Assembly: GCA_001689405.1 (NCBI GenBank)
Contig: LUJO01000013.1
Location: 1 to 64,000 of the forward strand
Source of the DNA: Candidatus Homeothermus arabinoxylanisolvens
Lineage (GTDB): Bacteria; Bacteroidota; Bacteroidia; Bacteroidales; Muribaculaceae
Reading direction: 5' to 3'
Length of the DNA stretch: 64,000 bases
Both the position numbers and the translations under genes were made by a program. Positions 36,184 to 45,349 of the stretch are shown here, piece after piece. The notes under the pieces were generated by a model. It saw nothing but the letters and a program-made list of their open reading frames with translations, was not told the DNA's origin and did no database searches. The stretch's first letter is position 1; the number at the start of each line of letters is the position of its first letter.

Positions 36184-36726
36184 ATGGGCAGTGTAAAAGA
36201 TTATTTTTCATCACTGGGTACGGGGGTTGTAAGCCTTCTGAAAGGTATGGGTGTCACTGGAAAGGAATTTTTCACTCCGAAAATTACCGAGGAGTATCCT
36301 GATCATCGTGACACTATTCAGTATGCGGCTCCCCGCTTTCGTGCCAAACTTCAGTTTATCTACGATGAAGAGGGGCGTAACCGTTGTATCGCTTGCGGTA
36401 TCTGTCAGCGTAATTGTCCCAACGGCACAATAAGCATCACCACAAAGATGGTGGAGCTCCCCGACGGAAAGAAAAAACGTAAGTTGGACAAATATATGTA
36501 TGACCTCGGCAGTTGTACATTCTGCGAATTGTGTGTCACCACCTGTCCGCAGGACGCTATCGAGTTCTCCAACGATTTCGAACAGGCGGTGTTTACACGC
36601 TCTATGCTTGTAGAGCAGCTCAATTATCTCCCCGAGAAGGAGGATGATCCCGCACCGAAGCCGGCAGCTCCGAAACCTGCTGCCGATGCCAAGCCGGTCG
36701 ATAACCAATCAGAAAAAGAAAAATAA
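36184..36726 (+). CDS. nuoI: complex I subunit NuoI (two 4Fe-4S)
   Basis: 180 residues. Both ferredoxin-type motifs are intact: CIACGICQRNCP (about residue 65) and CTFCELCVTTCP (about 110), ligating clusters N6a and N6b. The N-terminus lacks a signal and lies along the membrane. A ~25-residue Pro/Ala/Lys-rich tail (PAPKPAAPKPAADAKP) at the end is unusual and probably disordered. With NuoE, NuoF and NuoG absent, this subunit may be where a soluble electron donor such as ferredoxin docks; that is inference. Confidence 0.95.
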   Translation: MGSVKDYFSSLGTGVVSLLKGMGVTGKEFFTPKITEEYPDHRDTIQYAAPRFRAKLQFIYDEEGRNRCIACGICQRNCPNGTISITTKMVELPDGKKKRKLDKYMYDLGSCTFCELCVTTCPQDAIEFSNDFEQAVFTRSMLVEQLNYLPEKEDDPAPKPAAPKPAADAKPVDNQSEKEK

Positions 36727-36738
36727 ATTAAACATAAT

Positions 36739-37257
36739 ATGGAATCAGTCGGAAGTATTGTTATGTATGGAATAATCGTAGCCGCGATTATTGTCTTCTC
36801 GATACTCACTGTCACCACACGACGCATTCTGCGTGCCGCAACTTATCTGTTGTTTGTGCTGTTTGCCACGGCGGGGCTGTACTTCAAGCTCGATTACGAG
36901 TTTCTTGGTGCGGTCCAGATTGCCGTATACGCAGGCGGCATAGTCGTGTTGTTCGTATTCTCGATCTTGCTTACAAGCAAGCCGGGTGACAGCAGTGCGA
37001 GACTTGCTTCAAAGAAACGCGTGGTCGGACTCATCGCTGCCCTGATGTCGCTTGTCGTATTGGGCTATGCGCTTGTGAGCCGTCCTGAGTTCTGGTCTAC
37101 ATTCAGCGCTCCGTTCACTCTCGATATGACGATGAACCGTCTTGGCGAGATTTTGCTCGGAACCGAAAAGTACCAGTATCTGCTGCCTTTTGAAGCTGTG
37201 AGTGTGTTATTGTTGGCATGTATCATCGGAGGCGTTGTTGTCGCCCGTAAACGTTAA
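36739..37257 (+). CDS. nuoJ: complex I subunit NuoJ
   Basis: 172 residues, five membrane helices. Conserved GAVQIAVYAGGIVVLFVFSILLTS contains the pi-bulge helix central to coupling. 12 bases after nuoI. The stop is followed 7 bases later by the nuoK ATG. Confidence 0.94.
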   Translation: MESVGSIVMYGIIVAAIIVFSILTVTTRRILRAATYLLFVLFATAGLYFKLDYEFLGAVQIAVYAGGIVVLFVFSILLTSKPGDSSARLASKKRVVGLIAALMSLVVLGYALVSRPEFWSTFSAPFTLDMTMNRLGEILLGTEKYQYLLPFEAVSVLLLACIIGGVVVARKR

Positions 37258-37264
37258 TAGTGTT

Positions 37265-37579
37265 ATGGATAAACTACCTGTGATGCTATACATAATACCC
37301 AGCATGATTATGTTCTGCTGCGGTGTATACGGTTTTATTACCCGTAAAAACATGATAGCGATACTTATATCGCTCGAGCTTATGCTTAACGCGGTCGACA
37401 TCAATTTTGTGGTGTTCAACCGGTTTTTGTTTCCCGGACAGCTTGAAGGCATGATGTTTACTCTTTTTGCTATCGCCATTGCGGCTGCTGAGACCGCTCT
37501 TGCCATTGCTATTATAGTAAACATTTTCAGAGTCGCCAAAAACATAGATGTCCGTGACCTTACTAAAATGAAATTTTAA
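37265..37579 (+). CDS. nuoK: complex I subunit NuoK
   Basis: 104 residues from MDKLPVMLYIIPS; the longer frame from 37202 overlaps nuoJ and is not the real start. Three membrane helices with the two conserved buried glutamates, in LISLELMLNAVDINFV and in IAAAETALAIAIIVNIFR, both required for proton pumping. 5 bases before nuoL. Confidence 0.95.
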   Translation: MDKLPVMLYIIPSMIMFCCGVYGFITRKNMIAILISLELMLNAVDINFVVFNRFLFPGQLEGMMFTLFAIAIAAAETALAIAIIVNIFRVAKNIDVRDLTKMKF

Positions 37580-37584
37580 CAGCT

Positions 37585-39639
37585 ATGGAAATGATGTCAA
37601 TCTTCATACTTTGCATACCCTTGTGCATGTTCCTCTTACTCGGATTGCTCGGTAAGTACATGCCGCATAAGGTGGCCGGAATTCTCGGTACGTTGGGTAT
37701 GGGAGTTACAATGGTGTTGGCTTATACTGTAGCCCTCACTTATTTCTTCTCGGGAAGCCCCGAGTTTATAAACGAGGCCGGCGAACGTCTTCAGGTCGTA
37801 TTGTTCAATTACGACTGGTTGCAGTTTACCGACAAACTTGTCATTCGTCTCGGTTTCCTTCTTGATCCTATTTCGGCGCTCCTTCTTGTCGTCATTACGA
37901 CAGTGTCGTTTATGGTGCATCTTTACAGCAACGGTTACATGCGCGACCATCACGGAGTGTGGGAGACCGGCTTCCAGCGTTTTTACGCGTTCCTGTCGCT
38001 CTTCAGCTTCTCGATGCTCGGTCTTGTAGTGGCTACCAACATTTTCCAGATGTATATTTTCTGGGAGCTTGTGGGCGCTTCTTCATTCCTGCTCATCGGC
38101 TTCTACTATGTCAAGCCCTCGGCAGTTGCCGCATGTAAGAAAGCGTTTATCGTAACCCGCTTCGCCGACCTCGGCTTCCTGCTCGGTATTCTTGCTCTGT
38201 CGTTCTACGGTGCCAAGTACGGCAACTTCAATTTCGACTTCAATTTCGACTTCACTTCGCTCACATCTTCTGCCGTGGCAGGTGCTAAGAACATCTTCCA
38301 GATCGATCTTTCTACCGCCGAGGCTGTCAAGAATACATTCCTTAACTCACCCGCACCTACATTCCTCGGCGCTTCGGTGCTTACTTGGGCGCTTGTGCTG
38401 ATCTTTATGGGCGGTATGGGTAAGTCGGCTATGTTGCCGTTGCACATATGGCTTCCCGACGCTATGGAAGGTCCGACTCCCGTGTCGGCACTCATCCACG
38501 CCGCTACCATGGTTGTGGCAGGTGTCTATCTTGTCGCCCGTCTGTTCCCCTTGTATCTTATGGAGACTGCGGCGCTCGAGATTATTGTCGTCGTCGGTGC
38601 GGTTACCGCGCTCTATGCCGCTATGGTGGCATGTACGCAGGTCGACATCAAGCGTGTGCTTGCATTCTCTACCATATCGCAGATTGCGTTCATGATGGTT
38701 TCGCTTGGCGTTGCCCGTCCTGAATTCCACCATGGAGTAGGTTATATGGCCGGTATGTTCCATCTGTTTACTCACGCCATGTTCAAGGCACTCCTCTTCC
38801 TTTGTGCCGGTGCTATTATCCACGCTATTGGCTCCAACGACTATACCGCCATGCATGGACTCCGCAAGTACATGCCTGTGACCCATATCACATTCCTTGT
38901 CGGCTGTCTTGCTATAGCAGGTATCATACCGTTTGCCGGTTTCTTCTCGAAAGATGAGATTTTGACCGCATGCTTCGGCAACTCGATGTTGTGGTACATA
39001 TGGATGTCATTTGTAGCCGGTCTTACCGCCTTCTACATGTTCCGTCTGTATTATCTCATATTCTGGTGGAAAGAGCATAAGATACCCGAAGGACATCATG
39101 CTCCCCATGATCAGGCTTGGACCATGACGGTTCCTTTGGTATTCCTTGCCGCTGTATCGTGCGTGGCCGGTTTCGTTCCGTTCGGAAACCTCGTTACTTG
39201 GAACGGTCGCCCCATGTTTGACAGCATGTCGTTCTTTACCAATCTTGAGCACCTCAACTGGTCTGTTGCCGCAGTCAGTCTTGCTGTTGCAGTTGTAGCC
39301 ATAATTATCGCTACAGCCATGTACAAGAAAGAAAATCCCGCTCCTGCAAAGATGAAAGCCGCTCTGCCCGCTCTGTGGCGCTGGTGCTTCCACCGCTTCT
39401 ATTGGGACGAGCTTTATCTGTTCATCACAAGAAACATCATCTTCGACCGCATATGCAAGCCTATAGCATGGTTTGACCGTCACATCATCGACGGTACGAT
39501 GGATATGTTTGCTGCCGTTACACAGCGTGCATCGCTCGCTATCAAGGGTCTGCAGTCGGGCAATGTCCAGTTCTATGTATGGCTCTATCTTGTCGGCGCA
39601 CTTCTCATGGCGACTGTCGTATGGATATGTCTTCTGTAA
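37585..39639 (+). CDS. nuoL: complex I subunit NuoL
   Basis: 684 residues, antiporter-like subunit with about 16 helices. Motifs: FFWELVGASSFLLIGFYYVKPSA with the key Glu (IFWELVGASS), the Lys in MGKSAMLPLHIWLPDAMEGPTPVSALIHAATMV, and the broken helix with FSTISQIAFMMVSLG. The C-terminal lateral helix that spans NuoM and NuoN follows HHAPHDQAW. Distal proton pump. The start could be the Met at residue 4. Confidence 0.96.
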   Translation: MEMMSIFILCIPLCMFLLLGLLGKYMPHKVAGILGTLGMGVTMVLAYTVALTYFFSGSPEFINEAGERLQVVLFNYDWLQFTDKLVIRLGFLLDPISALLLVVITTVSFMVHLYSNGYMRDHHGVWETGFQRFYAFLSLFSFSMLGLVVATNIFQMYIFWELVGASSFLLIGFYYVKPSAVAACKKAFIVTRFADLGFLLGILALSFYGAKYGNFNFDFNFDFTSLTSSAVAGAKNIFQIDLSTAEAVKNTFLNSPAPTFLGASVLTWALVLIFMGGMGKSAMLPLHIWLPDAMEGPTPVSALIHAATMVVAGVYLVARLFPLYLMETAALEIIVVVGAVTALYAAMVACTQVDIKRVLAFSTISQIAFMMVSLGVARPEFHHGVGYMAGMFHLFTHAMFKALLFLCAGAIIHAIGSNDYTAMHGLRKYMPVTHITFLVGCLAIAGIIPFAGFFSKDEILTACFGNSMLWYIWMSFVAGLTAFYMFRLYYLIFWWKEHKIPEGHHAPHDQAWTMTVPLVFLAAVSCVAGFVPFGNLVTWNGRPMFDSMSFFTNLEHLNWSVAAVSLAVAVVAIIIATAMYKKENPAPAKMKAALPALWRWCFHRFYWDELYLFITRNIIFDRICKPIAWFDRHIIDGTMDMFAAVTQRASLAIKGLQSGNVQFYVWLYLVGALLMATVVWICLL

Positions 39640-39670
39640 TGTTTAATGGTGCAACTCAAATATAGTAATT

Positions 39671-41176
39671 ATGATATTCTCTAATATTCTTATATATTTT
39701 GTAGTCATCCCGCTGTTGATGCTCGGGTGTCTGTTCCTTTGCAGGAACATGAACCAGATACGCACCGTTGCAGTTGTCGGTTCTACGGCACTTGTGGCCT
39801 TGGCTGTATACTTGGTGTTTGACTTTTTGCATTTGCGTGCCGCCGGTGCCGATGCCATAATGCTGTATACCGGTTCTTGGATGTGGTTTGAACCGCTTAA
39901 CATCCATCTGGCTGTAGGTGTCGACGGTATTTCGGTAGCCATGTTGCTCCTTTCGGCAATCATTGTATTTGCCGGTACGTTTGCTTCGTGGAAAATCGAG
40001 CCGCTGCCCAAGGACTTTTTCTTATGGCTTATCCTGCTCTCGACCGGTGTGTTCGGTTTCTTCATCTCAATCGACCTGTTCACTATGTTCATGTTCTATG
40101 AGGTGGCCCTTATCCCCATGTACCTTCTTATTGGTCTCTGGGGTACTGGACGCAAGGAGTATTCGGCTATGAAGCTTACGCTGATGCTTATGGGCGGTTC
40201 GGCATTCCTTTTGCTCGGTATTCTCGGTATATATTATCATTCGGCTCCCGAAGGCGGTCAGCTTACCATGAACTTGCTTGAGATATCGGCTAACGACGCC
40301 ATTGACCATAATTGGCAGTACTTCCTGTTCCCGATGACATTTGTCGGTTTCGGAGTACTCGGCGCTATGTTCCCGTTCCACACTTGGAGTCCTGACGGTC
40401 ATGCCTCGGCGCCTACCGCCGTGTCCATGCTGCATGCTGGTGTACTTATGAAGCTGGGAGGTTATGGCTGCTTCCGCGTGGCTATATATCTGATGCCTTT
40501 CGCTGCCAATGAGCTCGCGTGGATATTCCTTATCCTTACCGGTATATCGGTTGTTTACGGAGCGTTCAGCGCATGTGTGCAGAACGACCTCAAATACATC
40601 AACGCCTACTCTTCGGTTAGTCACTGCGGACTTGTGCTGTTTGCCATATTGATGCTTAACACCACGGCCATGACCGGTGCTGTTATGCAGATGTTGTCAC
40701 ACGGTCTTATGACAGCCTTGTTCTTTGCGCTGATCGGTATGATCTACGGTCGTACTCATACACGCGACATCCGGCTCATGGGCGGTCTTATGAAGATTAT
40801 GCCGTTCTTGGCTGTATGTTATGTCATTGCGGGTATGGCCTCTCTCGGTCTTCCCGGTCTTAGCGGTTTCGTTGCCGAAATGACTATTTTCGTGGGCTCG
40901 TTCCAGCACGCCGACTTCTTCCACCGTGCGTTTACAGTGGCTGCATGTTGCTCTATCGTTATTACTGCCGTATACATACTCCGTGTTGTGGGCAAACTGC
41001 TTTACGGTCCCGTATACGACGAGCATCATCTTACGCTCACCGATGCCAAGTGGTGGGAACGCCTCTCCACCGTCACTCTTATTGTCTGCGTGGCCGGTAT
41101 CGGTTGTTTCCCCAACTGGATCAATGACATGCTCCATGACTCCTTCCTCCCTATTATTGAAGTGTTGACTAAATAA
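39671..41176 (+). CDS. nuoM: complex I subunit NuoM
   Basis: 501 residues, antiporter-like. FYEVALIPMYLLIGLWG carries the essential Glu; MFPFHTWSPDGHASAPTAVSMLHAGVLMKLGGYG carries the conserved Lys and His; AYSSVSHCGLVLFAI marks the discontinuous helix. Second proton pump in the membrane arm, between nuoL and nuoN. Confidence 0.96.
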   Translation: MIFSNILIYFVVIPLLMLGCLFLCRNMNQIRTVAVVGSTALVALAVYLVFDFLHLRAAGADAIMLYTGSWMWFEPLNIHLAVGVDGISVAMLLLSAIIVFAGTFASWKIEPLPKDFFLWLILLSTGVFGFFISIDLFTMFMFYEVALIPMYLLIGLWGTGRKEYSAMKLTLMLMGGSAFLLLGILGIYYHSAPEGGQLTMNLLEISANDAIDHNWQYFLFPMTFVGFGVLGAMFPFHTWSPDGHASAPTAVSMLHAGVLMKLGGYGCFRVAIYLMPFAANELAWIFLILTGISVVYGAFSACVQNDLKYINAYSSVSHCGLVLFAILMLNTTAMTGAVMQMLSHGLMTALFFALIGMIYGRTHTRDIRLMGGLMKIMPFLAVCYVIAGMASLGLPGLSGFVAEMTIFVGSFQHADFFHRAFTVAACCSIVITAVYILRVVGKLLYGPVYDEHHLTLTDAKWWERLSTVTLIVCVAGIGCFPNWINDMLHDSFLPIIEVLTK

Positions 41177-41190
41177 AAGATTTATAAGAT

Positions 41191-42669
41191 ATGGATTATT
41201 CACAGTTTTTGGTAATGCATCATGAGATAGGATTATTGGTCCTTATCCTATTGATCTTTTTATTTGATACATTCAGCTCTAAGGAGAGTCCGCGCGGTTT
41301 CTCCATGTTCTCTGTATGTCTTTTTGCTCTGTTTGTTGTAGCCGGTTTCGTCTATCCGTGGCGTCAGGAGACTGCTGCGGCCTTTGGCGGCATGTATGCG
41401 GCTTCTCCTGTTATGACAGCGATTAAGAACGTACTTAACATCGGTGTCCTCATTGTGCTCATCCAGTCTATGAAGTGGGCCGACAGCGAGTTCATGCGTG
41501 TGCGTCGCGGAGAGTTCTATGAGTTGCTGCTCATCACGCTCTTCGGTATGTATCTTATGATTTCCGCCCGTCACTTCCTTCTGTTCATCATCGGTCTGGA
41601 GACAGCCTCACTGCCGCTTGCAGCATTGGTTGCCTTTGACAAGAACCGCTATGAAAGCCATGAAGCTGCCGTGAAGTACATACTTACCGCAGTATTCTCA
41701 TCGGCTATATTCATGATGGGCCTCAGCTTTGTATACGCTCTTGCCGGTACGCTTTATTTTGCCGACATCGCGGCTTCGCTTGTAAACGGAGGTGCTATGC
41801 TTATAGTGGCTATAGCTTTTGTCATAGCCGGTATGGGCTTCAAGCTCTCGCTTGTGCCTTTCCACTTGTGGACAGCCGACGTATATCAGGGTGCACCCAC
41901 TTCGGTCACATCCTATCTGTCGGTTATCTCCAAGGGTTCGGCTGCGTTTGCTTTCTTCGTTATACTTGTTCAGGTATTCGGTCCGTTCTACCACGGTATC
42001 TGGGAGTGGATGCTTTATGCGTTGATTATCCTTACTATCACCGTGGGTAACCTTTTCGCTCTGCGACAGAAAAACCTCAAGCGCTTCCTTGCGTTCTCTT
42101 CTATCTCGCAGGCCGGTTACATCATGCTCGGCGTGATTGCCGCAAGTGCGCAGGGTCTCGGTTCGTTGATTTTCTACGTTCTTGTATACATATTCTCCAA
42201 TCTTGCTGCATTCGGAGTCATCTCCGCTATCGAGAATAAGACTGGACGTGTGGACATGGACTCGTACAACAATCTTTATTCGACCAACCCCAAACTTGCA
42301 TTCACTATGATGCTTGCCATGTTCTCGCTGGCGGGTATTCCTCCGTTTGCCGGTTTCTTCAGTAAGTTCTTTATCTTCTCGGCAGGTGTAGCTTCCGGTT
42401 CGATGGCTCTTTACATACTCGTGCTTATAGCGTTGATTAACACTATCGTGTCGCTCTACTACTATCTGCTTGTGGTAAAGGCCATGTTCATCAACAATCA
42501 GGAGCCTTGTGCTATCGCAACCTTCCGTTCGGCCGGTTCCGAGCGCCTCGGTATGTGGATTTGCGTTGTCGGCATAATTCTTGTCGGTCTCGTAAGCTGT
42601 ATCTACAACGGCATCATTAATACTTCCGTGATGAACACCGAGTATATCTTTACGATATTTGCCAACTGA
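41191..42669 (+). CDS. nuoN: complex I subunit NuoN
   Basis: 492 residues, the third antiporter-like subunit. FIIGLETASLPLAALVAFDKN holds the Glu; FKLSLVPFHLWTADVYQGAPTSVTSYLSVISKGSA the Lys; FSSISQAGYIMLGVIAAS the broken helix. Last gene of the block, 14 bases after nuoM, followed directly by a terminator. Confidence 0.96.
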   Translation: MDYSQFLVMHHEIGLLVLILLIFLFDTFSSKESPRGFSMFSVCLFALFVVAGFVYPWRQETAAAFGGMYAASPVMTAIKNVLNIGVLIVLIQSMKWADSEFMRVRRGEFYELLLITLFGMYLMISARHFLLFIIGLETASLPLAALVAFDKNRYESHEAAVKYILTAVFSSAIFMMGLSFVYALAGTLYFADIAASLVNGGAMLIVAIAFVIAGMGFKLSLVPFHLWTADVYQGAPTSVTSYLSVISKGSAAFAFFVILVQVFGPFYHGIWEWMLYALIILTITVGNLFALRQKNLKRFLAFSSISQAGYIMLGVIAASAQGLGSLIFYVLVYIFSNLAAFGVISAIENKTGRVDMDSYNNLYSTNPKLAFTMMLAMFSLAGIPPFAGFFSKFFIFSAGVASGSMALYILVLIALINTIVSLYYYLLVVKAMFINNQEPCAIATFRSAGSERLGMWICVVGIILVGLVSCIYNGIINTSVMNTEYIFTIFAN

Positions 42670-42690
42670 TAATATCTGTCTTATATAAAC

Positions 42691-42730
42691 GAAACGGGCG
42701 ACTCATCTCGAGCCGCCCGTTTCGCTTTTT
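42691..42730 (+). terminator. terminator of the nuo/atp block
   Basis: Arms GAAACGGGCG and CGCCCGTTTC with a following T run, 21 bases after nuoN. The next 226 bases to the GH115 remnant are AT-rich and hold no gene and no clear TAnnTTTG promoter. Confidence 0.88.
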
Positions 42731-42956
42731 GTAGTATGAAATTCTGTTTCTCTTTAGACGTTTATATGTGCGTGAAAGTTTCACTGTTTTATGTTTTTTA
42801 CGACAAATAAACACTTATATGCCAATCTGTACGTAAACAAAGGTTTTTGGACTGTTTTTGCCGGTGATGTTACGATAATAGAGATATTTGAAATAGTATA
42901 ATTACATATTAGTGTGCGGTTTTTGAGATATTTGCATTACAATAAAGTATTCTGTT

Positions 42957-43226
42957 ATGTATAGATATTTATCGTATATCCTGATGCGGTTATCGATTAT
43001 TCTCTGCCATGTCTGCTGTATGGCTCAGAATTTCCGTATAGCCGATACCGCAGGTGCGGCGACGATTTTTGTCGATGCCGACAATCATGCTGGTGTCATA
43101 AGGGCGGCACGCGATTTAGGCGATGATGTACGTAAAGTTACCGGCACTTCGGCTCCGGTACTTCTGACGATAGCAAATACAGCTATTTCGGACCTCCCGA
43201 GCGGACTGCCGAATAACTTGAACTGA
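42957..43226 (+). pseudogene. truncated GH115 N-terminus
   Basis: 89 codons. Signal-like MYRYLSYILMRLSIILCHVC, then FRIADTAGAATIFVDADN and HAGVIRAARDLGDDVRKVTG. This is the start of the N-terminal alpha/beta domain of GH115 enzymes and can be laid over AAVVVSPEDFMTVKKAAQML in the intact gene at 17940. The catalytic barrel, ~800 residues, is missing; a stop comes 37 bases before the GH43-type gene. The simplest reading is an internal deletion that left the 5' end of a GH115 gene next to its former PUL neighbour. It could still act as a leader segment for the GH43-type gene. Confidence 0.65.
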
Positions 43227-43262
43227 CTGTAATAAATTGATAAACAGTGAAAATATAGTAAT

Positions 43263-45248
43263 ATGATGAAAAAACTTTTTGTAACCTCTTTTCTGGCTCT
43301 TGCGGCATGCGCCGTGAGTGCGCAGAATCCTTATCTCCCGCTGTGGGAACACCTTCCCGACGGAGAGCCGCGTGTGTTTGAAGACCCGGATAACCCCGGA
43401 AAATACCGTGCTTATATAATCGGGTCGCATGACATAACATATTCGCGCTATTGCGGCAATGACATACGCATGTGGTCGGCTCCGGTCGAGGATCTCAGCC
43501 AATGGCGCGACGAGGGCCCTATATTCTCGTGGTTCGTCAACGGAGAGTGGGACACCATGTATGCTCCCGATCTTGTCGAGGTCAGAGACCGTAATACAGG
43601 TAAAAAGACTTACTGGCTCTATCCTCACTCCCGCGGATGGCGGCGTGTGGCTATGGTATGCCGCGGCGACCGTCCCGACGGTCCTTTTACTCCCGTCAAT
43701 CTTACTGACGACGGCACTCAATGTGTGGCCGGTTCTCTGATTGATTTCGACCCCTCGGTATTTGTTGAGAACATCACCGACAAGCGCGACAAGGATTATG
43801 ACCGCGGTTTCCGTGCCTATGTATACTACGGTTTCCGCCACAGTACGGCATATGAGCTGGATCAGGACAACATGTATGCCGTGCGTCCCGGTACGGAAAT
43901 TCATGACTACTTTATCCCTGCGAGCGAGCGCTACGGCGAGATACGCGACCCCGAAGGTACCGTCTATCCGGCACTGTACAAAGATCAGAATCCCGGCGAC
44001 TTCAATTTTTTCGAGGCATCGTCAATCCGTCAGGTCGGCAATAAGTACGTTATGGTATTTTCCGGATATAGCGGTCCTGACTACGGTCTCGGTTCCACCA
44101 ACTCTGCTCTGCGTTATGCCTACGGCGATTCTCCGCTTGGTCCGTGGCGTTCCGGAGGTGTTCTTGTCGACTCGCGCGGCGTGGTACCCAACCATGACGG
44201 CTCGGCCCTTACCACAAGCAATGCCGCTCACAATACCCACGGTTCTATTCAGGAGATAAATGGACAGTGGTATGTATTCTATCATCGTCCTCCCCGTGGA
44301 TTCGGTAATGCACGTCAGCCTATGGTGGCTCCTGTGAAGATAACTTGGGACAAGAAGAAAGTGGCCGATGGCGGACAGTTGCATATCACCGCCTACGATC
44401 CGTATGCCAAGGATAACGAATGGAAAGCCGCCGCTTCTGACGGAAATGTATATACAGGTGCCGAAGTTACAAGTGAAGGCTTCCAGATATTCGGTCTGCC
44501 GCCATATAATTATTATTCTGCCGGTATCGCATGTTATATGTCCGGCAACAACTGGCTTCAGGACAACTACGATGTATGGAACGACGGCATGGACCTTAAA
44601 GACATCACATCGGGAGGCATAGTCGGCTTCAAATACTTCGGCTTCGGCGGCCTCGATAAGGATGACAAGGGTGTCAAGGCTTTCAGAGGCACACTTGCAG
44701 GCGATGGCACACGCCTGTTGCTCAATCTTACTCCTGATTGCAAAAAAGCGTTCCGTATCAGAGTCATGCTTGACGGACCATATGCCAACGATGCGTGGAA
44801 CGGTCAAGAGATAGGTGTAGTTGAAGTACCTGCCGGCACTACGGCCGAGGCACGTGATTACGAGGTCGCTCTTCCGGCCGTTGAGGGACTGAAAGGCAAG
44901 CATGCCGTTTATCTTGTGGCCGAAGGCGATGACTGTAAGTTTACCTTGCACGGGATTGGCTTCGCAAAACCCGGTATGCCTTGCAAGCGTCCCGAGGTAC
45001 CTTCAGTAGCAATATTTGCCGATGGTAAAAAGCTCAACATTCCTGCCGAGCCAATACGCTGTTCAAATGCCAACGGGCTTGTCGATGCTATCCGCTATCA
45101 AATTTATGCTCCGTTGAAGCCCGATACTAAATTGGACGTAAAGAGCACTCATTCAGGAGTAAAGACTGAAATAGGTCAAATCACTGACGGTAGAGCAACA
45201 ATAAAATGCTCCTACAACGGCTGTGACAAAATATATCTGATAAACTGA
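43263..45248 (+). CDS. GH43-type glycosidase with C-terminal beta-sandwich
   Basis: 661 residues (start Met 1 or 2). Signal peptide MKKLFVTSFLALAACAVSAQ. A five-bladed beta-propeller of about residues 20-380 has the acidic triad in the expected order: RVFEDPDNPGKYRAYIIGSHD (base), WDTMYAPDLVEV (Asp) and GDFNFFEASSIRQ (acid Glu). A jelly-roll domain in the last ~170 residues ends KHAVYLVAEGDDCKFTLHGIGF, resembling CBM6-like modules. Family members release arabinose or xylose from plant polysaccharides. It probably acts with a GH115 enzyme on xylan side chains; the adjacent GH115 copy is now a remnant. The subfamily and substrate are not determinable here. Confidence 0.85.
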   Translation: MMKKLFVTSFLALAACAVSAQNPYLPLWEHLPDGEPRVFEDPDNPGKYRAYIIGSHDITYSRYCGNDIRMWSAPVEDLSQWRDEGPIFSWFVNGEWDTMYAPDLVEVRDRNTGKKTYWLYPHSRGWRRVAMVCRGDRPDGPFTPVNLTDDGTQCVAGSLIDFDPSVFVENITDKRDKDYDRGFRAYVYYGFRHSTAYELDQDNMYAVRPGTEIHDYFIPASERYGEIRDPEGTVYPALYKDQNPGDFNFFEASSIRQVGNKYVMVFSGYSGPDYGLGSTNSALRYAYGDSPLGPWRSGGVLVDSRGVVPNHDGSALTTSNAAHNTHGSIQEINGQWYVFYHRPPRGFGNARQPMVAPVKITWDKKKVADGGQLHITAYDPYAKDNEWKAAASDGNVYTGAEVTSEGFQIFGLPPYNYYSAGIACYMSGNNWLQDNYDVWNDGMDLKDITSGGIVGFKYFGFGGLDKDDKGVKAFRGTLAGDGTRLLLNLTPDCKKAFRIRVMLDGPYANDAWNGQEIGVVEVPAGTTAEARDYEVALPAVEGLKGKHAVYLVAEGDDCKFTLHGIGFAKPGMPCKRPEVPSVAIFADGKKLNIPAEPIRCSNANGLVDAIRYQIYAPLKPDTKLDVKSTHSGVKTEIGQITDGRATIKCSYNGCDKIYLIN

Positions 45249-45277
45249 CAAGGGAATCTTTTATTTGGTGTTTACGG

Positions 45278-45321
45278 GCTGCCGGTCACGATGCATTGCA
45301 TCGTAGCCGGCGGCTCTTTTT
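45278..45321 (+). terminator. terminator of the GH43-type gene
   Basis: Arms GCTGCCGG and CCGGCGGC enclosing an inner CGATGCA/TGCATCG hairpin, then TTTTT. Placed between convergent genes. Confidence 0.8.
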
Positions 45322-45349
45322 GTGTCGCGATTTAGTCCGTGAATGTGCC

